Virus record (IMG/VR): IMGVR_UViG_3300027121_000004
Span: 1-54,782 of that record
Source of the DNA: a virus
Length of the DNA: 54,782 nt
Strand: one strand, 5' to 3'
Shown here: one piece after another, positions 14,540 through 21,722 of the stretch
How the letters are laid out: each line of letters opens with the position of its first letter
How positions within the stretch are numbered: the stretch's first letter is position 1
Made by a program: the position numbers and the translations under genes
The notes under the pieces: model-generated
Told to the model about the DNA's origin: nothing
Database searches by the model: none
What the model saw: the letters and a program-made list of their open reading frames with translations, nothing else

Positions 14540-15488
14540 TGCACATTTCTCTCCATTGTTTCAACCAAACTTGTTCGGTGTAATATTTTTGATAATTTGA
14601 TTTGGTAACATCAACACATTGGTTGTAAAAATCTTTATCATCACGTAGTTGAATTGCCAACTTATTAGCACTTTCAATGTCTCCAGTATCAACACTTAGA
14701 TCTGGATGTAGAATTTGTTGAGTGTCCAATCCTGTGTATCCAATACATGGTATACCCCAATAAGAACAATTCAATGCAAACGTTCCAGCAACTCTGGGTC
14801 TCATCAAATGAACACCATAACTAAACTTGGACAAGGCAATCATCCAATCAGTCCACTCCAAAAATGGCAAGTGGTTTAGATTTGGAGTATGTTCTTCATT
14901 TTCAATACGTCTACCCATACTTGGAACCCAAATAGGTTTATTGAAGTTACGTGCCACAAAGTAACTATCAATCCCACTATACCAACTACAGAAGTTACCA
15001 CCAATAATAACTTCACCATTACGTTCTGGGGTAATGTTCTTCGCACGTAACCCATCATCCACAATCAGAGTTTGAATAGTATACGTTTTCTTTTTGTATA
15101 TACCACTGTAATATGGAACATCTGTTTTACTATGAGCAAACAGTATATCCATAGATCCAACAAAGTTCAAATATCTGATTTGATCAACATACTTGTAATC
15201 TTGATAATACCAATGACTACCCTCTTGCATATGACCAACCTTCTTACACAACTTTTTAGCATTGACAAGAAGTGTCTCAAGATTGAGTTGTGAAATGTCC
15301 TTGGGCAGAATTATCACACCAATATCATACTGTTGTTGTATGGACTGGGGATCGGACTGTGCCAAACCAAAGACGTTGATGATATCAGAGTCAGATGCAA
15401 CAGGCCAAGATACTACAACACTCAAGTTATTGAAGTTTCGTGGAACCTTTCCGTTTATGTTGATTGGACTGATAAAACAAGTTCTCAT
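14517..15488 (-). CDS. probable GT-B glycosyltransferase, 323 aa
   Basis: The N-terminal domain has alternating strands and helices, with DIGVIILPKD and GHMQEGSHWYYQDY. The C-terminal half has GEVIIGGNFCSWYSG, then VPSMGRRIENEE, then GVHLMRPRVAGTFALNCSYWGIPCIGY. The last stretch resembles the donor-binding ExxA-GxP region of GT-B enzymes, with GTFALNCSYWGIP in place of EAMA-G-P. No CAZy family can be assigned by eye. One bp separates it from the GT2 gene upstream in the operon. Confidence 0.6.
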   Translation of the reverse strand: MRTCFISPININGKVPRNFNNLSVVVSWPVASDSDIINVFGLAQSDPQSIQQQYDIGVIILPKDISQLNLETLLVNAKKLCKKVGHMQEGSHWYYQDYKYVDQIRYLNFVGSMDILFAHSKTDVPYYSGIYKKKTYTIQTLIVDDGLRAKNITPERNGEVIIGGNFCSWYSGIDSYFVARNFNKPIWVPSMGRRIENEEHTPNLNHLPFLEWTDWMIALSKFSYGVHLMRPRVAGTFALNCSYWGIPCIGYTGLDTQQILHPDLSVDTGDIESANKLAIQLRDDKDFYNQCVDVTKSNYQKYYTEQVWLKQWREMCNDILANS

Positions 15489-15489
15489 G

Positions 15490-16131
15490 TTATGGAGTTC
15501 CCAGATTTTCCTCGACAGTAAAGTTCTTCATATACCGATCATTACTCTCACGTTGTTTTTCAATCGTCTTTTCATGAACAATTGCATATTCCTTTTGAGG
15601 AGGAATAATGGTATAGCTATCATAACCTTCAACTCGTTCATGCAAACGTTTCTTGTAACGAATGTTTGGTTTTCTCTTATACAACCGTGACTGATAGTCT
15701 GGGAAGTTTACCATACCTTCAACCATACGCCAACCCCACATATCAATGTCAGCTTGAGTTACACCCGTGAAATTATTGCATCTTGGCAACCAAATGACAT
15801 CATTGACATCATTTTGTTTGATTAATAATTCAATGTGTTCCAACAAAGCATCCGTAGGATATTCGTCACCGTCAAGTTGGAATATCCACTCACCTCTACA
15901 AGAGTCAATACCAAAGTTCTTTTGTGCTCCATAGTTGTTATCCAATCTATGAAGACGTAGTTGTATAGAGTTTTGATACTTCTCAAACACAGCCAGTGTA
16001 TCTGGATTAGTTGAGTGATCATCAATCACAACAATTTCTTGGTTTGGTTTGAGGGAAGAAACCAGCTTGGACAACAACTTATCCAAGCTGGTCGTTTCGT
16101 TATGGGTGGTAATTAAGTATGAAAGAAACAT
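15490..16131 (-). CDS. short GT2 glycosyltransferase, 213 aa
   Basis: Clear GT2 nucleotide-binding half: YLITTHNETTSLDKLL, VVIDDHST (D37, D38), NNYGAQKNFGID, then LDGDEYP with the DxD motif D87-G-D89. WRMVEGMVNFPDYQSRLYKR and RLHERVEGYD complete the acceptor side in the style of small GT2 enzymes that act on core oligosaccharides. It is short but includes both halves. One bp separates it from each neighbour (16133 upstream, 15488 downstream). Confidence 0.88.
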   Translation of the reverse strand: MFLSYLITTHNETTSLDKLLSKLVSSLKPNQEIVVIDDHSTNPDTLAVFEKYQNSIQLRLHRLDNNYGAQKNFGIDSCRGEWIFQLDGDEYPTDALLEHIELLIKQNDVNDVIWLPRCNNFTGVTQADIDMWGWRMVEGMVNFPDYQSRLYKRKPNIRYKKRLHERVEGYDSYTIIPPQKEYAIVHEKTIEKQRESNDRYMKNFTVEENLGTP

Positions 16132-16132
16132 G

Positions 16133-17455
16133 TTAGATCTTCAATGTAGGTAGTCCAGCCGACAAAGAGTCACCAGTTGACTTAGTGAACTTTGGAAGCA
16201 CAAATTGATTCTCAACAGCAAACTTGGGGACATACTGATCCAATATAGTCCACAGTCTCTTGTCCATGGCATCCATACTAAACTTCTCGGCGTTTTCTTG
16301 ACGAAGAAGTTCTGCATTTTCAAATATCTTCTTTGGTCTACTATTGAAGATTTCCTTCATCTTAGTTTCAGCTAGACCATAAGATACTCTAAACCACTTA
16401 CTGTCCTTGATGATCCACTGATTGACGGACTTTTTATCTACATCAACCAATTGACCTTGAAGTAATGTAGCATACTTTGGATTCATGAAGTCAAGGTGAC
16501 CACTCCAATCTGGAGCAAGAACTGGCTTACCACTGAGTGTTTGTAACAACAATGGGTGACCATATCCCTCACCATGAGTAAATGAAATATGAACCTTTAC
16601 CTTTGGATGATTGAACAGTGCGTTCATTTCTACCTCGGTCAACTCACCATGCAACAGATATACATTAGGAACTTGACCTTCAAACGACGAGGTAATCTTA
16701 TTGATATTGTTTAGAATTTCAAACCTATCAACAGTTGAGAATCCAACACCCGAAGTCTTGAGGATCAAACATGGCTTGTTCGGTGAATTGTTGTTAAATG
16801 CTTCACAGAAGGTCTTGACTAGATTTGCAATGTCCTTACGATCTGCAAACAATCCACTGTGAGTCCACTGACCAACAAACAAGTAAGCAAAGTCTTCCTT
16901 GATATTGGCGAGTGCTTCATCAACGGTTGCAACTCGTTCATCAGTCTTCTTGAAGATACGAGTGTCAGCTCCCCAGAAACACACTTCGATTGGCTTCTTG
17001 ACCGCAATTTCTTCACGCTTACCATCTGGGGTTTGCTTCAACATCTTGGTGCTTTCCAACACATCCTTGGAATGTTTAGACAATGCGATGGTCAAATCGG
17101 TTCTATTCACACCTTCAATGAACTCACCAGATGCGACTGTGGTTTCAATACCAGCGGTCATACCGATGTTGTATTTACCCACACGCTGAAACTCATTGGG
17201 AATACTCAATTGAATAAACAGATCTGGTTGCTTTTGAAGAGGTTGCAACAGAAACTTCGTAGTGAGGTTTCTATCTTCTGGATCTGTCAGTTCTTCGATA
17301 TAACGTTTTGGTTGACAATTACCCCAACGAGTAGGTGCAATCTTTACATCGTATTTATCATATCGAACGATGCTCTTAGCAACGGCTGTTGCCCAATCAC
17401 CGTATCCGCTACGGTTGAAGACTGGACCAGAAATTAAACATAGTGGTTTACTCAT
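16133..17455 (-). CDS. GT4-like glycosyltransferase, 440 aa
   Basis: GT-B transferase. The N-terminal motif SGPVFNRSGYGDWATAVAKS is the acceptor-side Gly-rich loop. The donor domain starts around YLFVGQWTHSGLFADRKD, with THGEGYGHPLLLQ as the E(G)-G-P-L-EA signature, then KPVLAPDWSGHLDF. It is paralogous to the enzymes at 26629 and 36223, which share SGY-A-A-K and TPD-W/IPNEF-type segments. It lies between the GT2 gene and dut in the minus operon. Confidence 0.85.
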   Translation of the reverse strand: MSKPLCLISGPVFNRSGYGDWATAVAKSIVRYDKYDVKIAPTRWGNCQPKRYIEELTDPEDRNLTTKFLLQPLQKQPDLFIQLSIPNEFQRVGKYNIGMTAGIETTVASGEFIEGVNRTDLTIALSKHSKDVLESTKMLKQTPDGKREEIAVKKPIEVCFWGADTRIFKKTDERVATVDEALANIKEDFAYLFVGQWTHSGLFADRKDIANLVKTFCEAFNNNSPNKPCLILKTSGVGFSTVDRFEILNNINKITSSFEGQVPNVYLLHGELTEVEMNALFNHPKVKVHISFTHGEGYGHPLLLQTLSGKPVLAPDWSGHLDFMNPKYATLLQGQLVDVDKKSVNQWIIKDSKWFRVSYGLAETKMKEIFNSRPKKIFENAELLRQENAEKFSMDAMDKRLWTILDQYVPKFAVENQFVLPKFTKSTGDSLSAGLPTLKI

Positions 17456-17456
17456 A

Positions 17457-18032
17457 TTATTTGTTGAATTGTTGTTGTTCTCTTTCGTTGATTAGTTCAC
17501 TATACTTTCTTGCTGGTGTTGGAATGCCTCCCAACTTGTTGTATAGTTCTTCCATCTTTGACATTTGTTTGGATGCTTGGTCTATGGTTTCACGTTTGTT
17601 GTCACTACTACCAAATCCACCAGACCCACGTTGGGTAGCAGTTAGATCATCGACTTCAACAAATCCACCGGTAATAGTTCCACATGCTTCAAAAATAATT
17701 TGAGCAATTGCGGTTTCTTTACCGTCTTTTACAATAGGTAGTTGAACTGGTTTGTCACCAAGGTTGATTAGTGCAACTAGAATTTCTCCACGATAATCAC
17801 TGTCAATAACACCAGCAAGAACATCAATACCGTGTTTAACAGCAAGTCCGCTACGTGGTGCTACTCGACCATAAAATCCTTCTGGGATAGCTAATGCGAT
17901 ATCGGTCTTAAATGCTTTACGTTCACCTGGTTTAAGCTCATATGATTCGGTTGTATACAAATCATAACCAGCCGCACCAACACTTCCCTTACTAGGAATT
18001 ACCGCTTTATCAGATAGTTTTTTAACATTCAT
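17457..18032 (-). CDS. dut: dUTPase (trimeric), 191 aa with C-terminal extension
   Basis: Hydrolyses dUTP to dUMP, keeping uracil out of DNA and feeding dTMP synthesis. All five trimeric-dUTPase motifs are present: GAAGYDLYT (D24), APRSGLAVK (59-66), GVIDSDYRGE (D77, Y80), AIAQIIFE (109-115), and the Gly-rich motif V RGSGGFGSS (135-143). Most family members end near motif V. Here about 48 further residues follow (helical, with EELYNKLGGIP and a Gln-rich end). It sits between two glycosyltransferase genes and overlaps the upstream one by 4 bp. Confidence 0.95.
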   Translation of the reverse strand: MNVKKLSDKAVIPSKGSVGAAGYDLYTTESYELKPGERKAFKTDIALAIPEGFYGRVAPRSGLAVKHGIDVLAGVIDSDYRGEILVALINLGDKPVQLPIVKDGKETAIAQIIFEACGTITGGFVEVDDLTATQRGSGGFGSSDNKRETIDQASKQMSKMEELYNKLGGIPTPARKYSELINEREQQQFNK

Positions 18033-18997
18033 TGAATTTCCTTCTTGATGGCTTCAACATCGATCTTGTGCATATCAAATCCAAGTTTATCTTGTGGCAA
18101 ATTGTCCGTGTTGAACTCTTCACTATAACGGAATATACCAAACTTCTTGGGTGGTGTAAAGTTATCAATAGTGAAATCCATTGCTTTAATGAACTGATCA
18201 CACATGTTCTTAGAGTTAATACCACCTTCGTTTAGTGCCCAACGTCTACCTTCGGCACCATATGACTCTCTCTTTTCTGGACCAACCAAATACCAATACA
18301 TGATAGCCTCAGAAATATCCTTGTAATCCACAAAGTCATCCATGATGTATGGTGTAGGAGGACTACCTTGTAGTGTTTGAACCTTGGTCCACAATGGCTT
18401 TGACCAAACACCATGTTTCTTGTATTTACCAGTGACGTTGGTGCCAAACTCCAAGTTAAACTCATATGGCTTTCCATCATCATCCACAAGACCCAATTGA
18501 TCTTGTAGACCACCAGTCACAGTTGCAATAACTGGAGTTCCACACATGATTGCTTCGGCGATACTCAATCCAAATCCTTCATTGGAACTCACATTGGCAA
18601 CCACATCACAAATATTGTAAAATGCGACCATTTCTTCTGGAGTTCTACGATTTTCGTCGATGACAACAGTATAATCTGGACACACTGCTTCAATAACTGA
18701 CAGAAGGTTGGTTCCTTGATCACATGTTTTGTCCGTATGCATCAACAAAGCACATTCCTTTGCTTGTTCTGGAGTCAAATGATCACAGAAGTTTTTGAAT
18801 GCCAAAATTAGGTTGGCTGGGTGCTTTCTATGAGTGTTTCTACTGTTGAACCCAATCACGAACTTGTAATTGGTGTCGCCCAACAACTCCTTCTTTAGTT
18901 TGTTGACCAAACCATTGTTCTTGGGAAGTGTGTTAAACACCTTTGAGTCGATTCCGTGTGGAACGTAATGTAATAAATGTTTTCCTTTTACTGGCAT
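18029..18997 (-). CDS. GT4 glycosyltransferase, C-terminal (donor) half encoded separately, 322 aa
   Basis: It starts at the interdomain hinge (HYVPHGID) and contains the complete GT4 donor domain: FVIGFNSRNTHRKHP, a DNRRT-like ENRRTPEEM, then NVSSNEGFGLSIAEAIMCGTPVI-type signature with E and EA, then GGLQDQL. The acceptor half is the next gene upstream, in another frame, with a 10-bp overlap. AGGAAGG stands about 8 bp before this ATG, so independent translation is likely. The two products probably assemble into one enzyme. A 1-bp indel breaking a once-single gene is the alternative. Confidence 0.85.
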   Translation of the reverse strand: MPVKGKHLLHYVPHGIDSKVFNTLPKNNGLVNKLKKELLGDTNYKFVIGFNSRNTHRKHPANLILAFKNFCDHLTPEQAKECALLMHTDKTCDQGTNLLSVIEAVCPDYTVVIDENRRTPEEMVAFYNICDVVANVSSNEGFGLSIAEAIMCGTPVIATVTGGLQDQLGLVDDDGKPYEFNLEFGTNVTGKYKKHGVWSKPLWTKVQTLQGSPPTPYIMDDFVDYKDISEAIMYWYLVGPEKRESYGAEGRRWALNEGGINSKNMCDQFIKAMDFTIDNFTPPKKFGIFRYSEEFNTDNLPQDKLGFDMHKIDVEAIKKEIQ

Positions 18998-19533
18998 ACA
19001 ATTTTTCCTTCCTTGTCAAAGTCTCCGTAGATACTGGTGCAATATTCTGGTCCCAATACCCACTTGTTTAGATTGTCGGTCTGTTTACTAATAGCAAACA
19101 AAGCATCACAGCTCTTATAGAACGGTCTATTCCACATAGGATATGGTAGATCATCCCAAATGTCCAGATATGTTAAAGGAATCTTGCTTCTTATTTGATT
19201 CTCAATCAGATACAACCAAGCCCAATAACGAGGATCTGTGAAGTGTAGGATGGCATCAGGCTTCTCAGCACCAATTACACCAAACAGTGTTTCTTCATTA
19301 CCATAACCATCGGCTGGGTATAATTTCAAATAACAGTCTTTTAGACCAGTCATTTTATTGGAAGCATCACACATATCCACAACCTTACCGGCTTCTGGAT
19401 GTTTGATTGCACCAGCGATCTGAACCCAGTCATAATGGTGTAATGTGCCTAATACCAGTTCTCGACTCATAGTTGCCACACCACTATGCATTCGAAGATC
19501 ATCACTTAATAATAGTATCTTTTTCTTTTTCAT
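18988..19533 (-). CDS. GT4 glycosyltransferase, N-terminal (acceptor) half encoded separately, 181 aa
   Basis: It begins with ILLLSDDLRMHSGVATMSRE, the GT4 N-terminal Gly loop. WVQIAGAIKHPEAGKV, then KPDAILHFTDPRYWAWLY and DIWDDLPYP follow, ending at ALFAISKQTDNLNKWV, which normally leads into the donor domain. The protein stops there at TAA, and the donor half starts in a different frame 10 bp earlier. It is coupled by a 4-bp overlap to the ribbon-helix-helix gene upstream. By itself it has no donor-binding domain and cannot be a complete transferase. Confidence 0.82.
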   Translation of the reverse strand: MKKKKILLLSDDLRMHSGVATMSRELVLGTLHHYDWVQIAGAIKHPEAGKVVDMCDASNKMTGLKDCYLKLYPADGYGNEETLFGVIGAEKPDAILHFTDPRYWAWLYLIENQIRSKIPLTYLDIWDDLPYPMWNRPFYKSCDALFAISKQTDNLNKWVLGPEYCTSIYGDFDKEGKIVCQ

Positions 19534-19751
19534 TGTTTGCTTTTGGGATTTGAGAGTTGAAACGGTTTATTATAACTCAACTGCTGCACAACACTCTCGC
19601 TGATTTCATTTCTAAAATCATCGTCTTCAACATACTTCTCAAGACACTTGTTTACAAAGTCCTGAAAAGATATACGTGCTCGCACATTGATTTCCTTGAA
19701 TTGAGTATATAACTCATTGTCAAGTTTTACTGTAGTAACAAATTGGTCCAT
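19530..19751 (-). CDS. ribbon-helix-helix DNA-binding protein, 73 aa
   Basis: Pattern of an Arc/MetJ-type repressor: a beta strand FVTTVKLDNEL, helix A (YTQFKEINVRA), a turn, then helix B (SFQDFVNKCLEKYV). A polar tail of about 30 residues follows. Such proteins bind operators as dimers. The ATG at 19751 puts the beta strand at the N-terminus as expected; an ATG at 19772 is in frame but adds a non-family leader. It is the second gene of the minus operon and could regulate it or the divergent promoter region at 20.7 kb. Confidence 0.75.
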   Translation of the reverse strand: MDQFVTTVKLDNELYTQFKEINVRARISFQDFVNKCLEKYVEDDDFRNEISESVVQQLSYNKPFQLSNPKSKQ

Positions 19752-19800
19752 AACATATTCACATATATACATATGTAAATATGCTGGCGGACCTTATATT

Positions 19801-20685
19801 TTATTTTGTGGCTTTACCGTCGCAAGCTTTCTTGTAGTGGATACAATACTTGCAGTTCTTTTTACCATTGCCTGGAATCTTGGGATATTGACTATCCTCA
19901 TTATAAGATCCATCTGGTTTGAATCCATGATCCAAGAATTCAATGAAGTTATTAATTGATTCCTTGATATGGTTTGATCCATGGGGAGGAATAAATACTT
20001 GAATTCTGCTTTGTGGGAAGCTAACGTTTTCTAACAACTTACGTTTGACGATGAAGAATTCGACATCAATAGATTCCAAAGGAACATTGAACTTCTTACT
20101 GTAAACACTCTTGTATAGGTGAAGCTGAGCATATTTGCTTTCATCTTCTTTTTGATACTTGTTCCAACCTTGACCAGAAGTCTTGAAGTCAATAATACGA
20201 TACTTTTCTTTGTTTACTTCCTTAAGAACAATATCAATGAATCCAACAAATTCAACGTTGTTTTTGAGTGGCATCTCCAAAGGAATTTCAATACCAACCA
20301 GTTCATAGTCTTTTGCTGGAAAATACTTGAGTCTATTGGCAGTCTTACAGAATGTAGAGATAATGTCTTGCCCATCAAAACAAAAGTCAGTGAACTCTTC
20401 TTCGTTGTAGTCTTCAGGCTTCAACTTTTTGACTTCTTCAGTAAACTTGTCGATGAAGATTTTATTGAGGTTCAATGAATCAGCCTCGGTTACACTCTTC
20501 TTATACAGTGTATCCAGATATGTTTGAAACACATGGTGAATTGCAGTTCCAAATGTGGTGTGAATACTATCATCACGCACACGAAGATTCTTGACATAAT
20601 CCAAATACCACTTGTGTGGACACTTCAAAAATGTCGAATATTGGCTGAAACTAACACGATTCTTTTTTATTTCTTGAACAGACAT
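19801..20685 (-). CDS. PD-(D/E)XK nuclease with 4Fe-4S cysteines (Cas4/RecB-family), 294 aa
   Basis: RecB/Cas4-type exonuclease fold. SFSQYSTFLKCPHKWYL carries C22. A central GFIDIVLK followed by YRIIDFKT gives the D / D-x-K catalytic pattern, and QLHLYKS is the conserved Q-Y helix. The C-terminal cluster C278, C281, C288 with C22 matches the four Fe-S ligands of AddB/Cas4-like nucleases. The frame is open to a GTG at 20700, but that lies inside the -10 box; the ATG at 20685 is 6 bp downstream of it and is preferred. A role in phage recombination or DNA end processing is likely. Confidence 0.88.
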   Translation of the reverse strand: MSVQEIKKNRVSFSQYSTFLKCPHKWYLDYVKNLRVRDDSIHTTFGTAIHHVFQTYLDTLYKKSVTEADSLNLNKIFIDKFTEEVKKLKPEDYNEEEFTDFCFDGQDIISTFCKTANRLKYFPAKDYELVGIEIPLEMPLKNNVEFVGFIDIVLKEVNKEKYRIIDFKTSGQGWNKYQKEDESKYAQLHLYKSVYSKKFNVPLESIDVEFFIVKRKLLENVSFPQSRIQVFIPPHGSNHIKESINNFIEFLDHGFKPDGSYNEDSQYPKIPGNGKKNCKYCIHYKKACDGKATK

Positions 20686-20691
20686 AATGAC

Positions 20692-20719
20692 ATGATACAC
20701 TATAACCTTGAACTGTCAA
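20692..20719 (-). promoter_or_regulatory. sigma70-like promoter of the minus-strand operon, leaderless
   Basis: On the minus strand: TTGACA (20719-20714), 16-bp spacer, TATCAT (20697-20692), then 6 bp to the ATG at 20685. The predicted start coincides with the start codon. It drives the operon from the nuclease onward. Confidence 0.78.
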
Positions 20720-20728
20720 TTTATAACA

Positions 20729-20739
20729 ACTATTTATTA
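20729..20739 (+). promoter_or_regulatory. recurrent pre-start motif ACTATTTATTA (copy 2)
   Basis: The same 11-mer as at 7223 and 26614, here 4 bp before the ATG of the exported protein at 20744. No ribosome binding site is visible. Confidence 0.4.
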
Positions 20740-20743
20740 ACGT

Positions 20744-21481
20744 ATGAAGAAATTACTAACATTATTACTAACTGGAGTCTCGCTATTAGCAAATGATCTT
20801 TATCTATATGATTCTACAGATAAAGTTGAATTGGGTGAGGTTGTTGCAAATAAACTGAACGTATTGCCTACAACAAATGGTAAGACCTACACTTTGACCA
20901 ATAACTTATCAGTAACAATTGGAACAAACGGAACTGCGACATACGCCCTGCCATATAGAGTTTCTGTGTATCAAAAGGAAAACTCAGCGGCTTATTTCAA
21001 TGCAACTCAGACTGAGTATGTAAACAATTTTTCGCTACCTGAAGTGGTGAAAATTAAGGATCATTCTCTCAACTTCTCTAACATCGGAGAAATGTATATT
21101 ATCAGTGAATCGGACAAATCTGTGACCGTGGGAACTTCAATGGCACTTATTATTTTTGATAAGGCAAAGATTTTTGTTAAGTCTGGAGAAAAATTTACGC
21201 AAGTATATGTTGTGGAAGGTAAGGCTGTGGTGCTAGATGCAAAGAGCAGCAAGAAAAAGAAGGATTTGAAGGAAGGTGACTTCTTGGTAATAACTCCACA
21301 AGCATCTTTGAGTCCAAGAGAAGCTAGCGTAAAGACCACAGGCAACAGTTTCAGCATCAAAGAAGTAGAAGATGTAGAAAAAGAAGTTCATACAGCTGAG
21401 TTAAAGACATTGCAGTCCAAATTGGATAATGTTTTGTTTGTAAATTATGGTTCTAACATATTTGGTTTTAAGCTGAAATAA
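20744..21481 (+). CDS. exported FecR-like beta-rich protein, 245 aa
   Basis: The N-terminal 17 residues form a short signal peptide (KKLLTLLLTGVSLLAND). The rest is beta-rich. Residues about 125-190 have the FecR-domain rhythm: SDKSVTVGTSMALIIFD, then KIFVKSGEKFTQVYVVEGKAVVLD, then a Lys patch and LKEGDFLVITPQ. FecR domains usually sit in the periplasm and bind or regulate partners. In a phage this may be a virion or envelope-associated protein. Its stop overlaps the next ATG by one base (TAATG). The ACTATTTATTA motif 4 bp before the ATG may mark late expression. Confidence 0.65.
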   Translation: MKKLLTLLLTGVSLLANDLYLYDSTDKVELGEVVANKLNVLPTTNGKTYTLTNNLSVTIGTNGTATYALPYRVSVYQKENSAAYFNATQTEYVNNFSLPEVVKIKDHSLNFSNIGEMYIISESDKSVTVGTSMALIIFDKAKIFVKSGEKFTQVYVVEGKAVVLDAKSSKKKKDLKEGDFLVITPQASLSPREASVKTTGNSFSIKEVEDVEKEVHTAELKTLQSKLDNVLFVNYGSNIFGFKLK

Positions 21482-21711
21482 TGACACTACAACAGTTACA
21501 CAGTCTTAACGAAGACGAATTATCAATATTGTGGTATTGTGTGAACAAGGTCAACCCACCCGTATTAGCGGGAGTTGACCTTGAACCATCTTTATTCACA
21601 AGCATTAATCATAGAAAATTGATGAATAGGTTAACAAATTGCAGACTCATGATCAAGCCAGAGAAGCTGCAAGTTTTCGATGGACTTATGGACAAGTTGC
21701 GACTACCATAA
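21481..21711 (+). CDS. hypothetical small protein upstream of DNA polymerase, 76 aa
   Basis: No named family is recognised. It is helical, with LHSLNEDELSILWYCVNKVNPP at the N-terminus and KLQVFDGLMDKLRLP at the end. It sits between the exported protein and the polymerase (TAATG junction upstream, 11 bp downstream). The mRNA carries a strong hairpin at 21546-21583 inside its coding region. A helper of polymerase expression or replication is possible by position only. Confidence 0.65.
   Translation: MTLQQLHSLNEDELSILWYCVNKVNPPVLAGVDLEPSLFTSINHRKLMNRLTNCRLMIKPEKLQVFDGLMDKLRLP
21546..21583 (+). other. strong mRNA hairpin upstream of the polymerase gene
   Basis: CAAGGTCAAC pairs perfectly with GTTGACCTTG. 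Inside it, CCCG pairs with CGGG around TATTAG. No T run follows. It lies 140 bp before the polymerase ATG, within the 76-aa ORF. Confidence 0.6.
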
Positions 21712-21722
21712 GAACATAGGTT

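Noticed and set aside
16859-17437. 192-codon plus-strand ORF inside the GT4-like gene at 16133
   Set aside because: It is antisense to a clear GT4-like enzyme, and its protein is of low, Cys/Phe/Ile-rich shadow-like composition.
20685-20700. GTG at 20700 as start of the nuclease
   Set aside because: It overlaps the -10 box; the ATG at 20685 matches the expected N-terminus.
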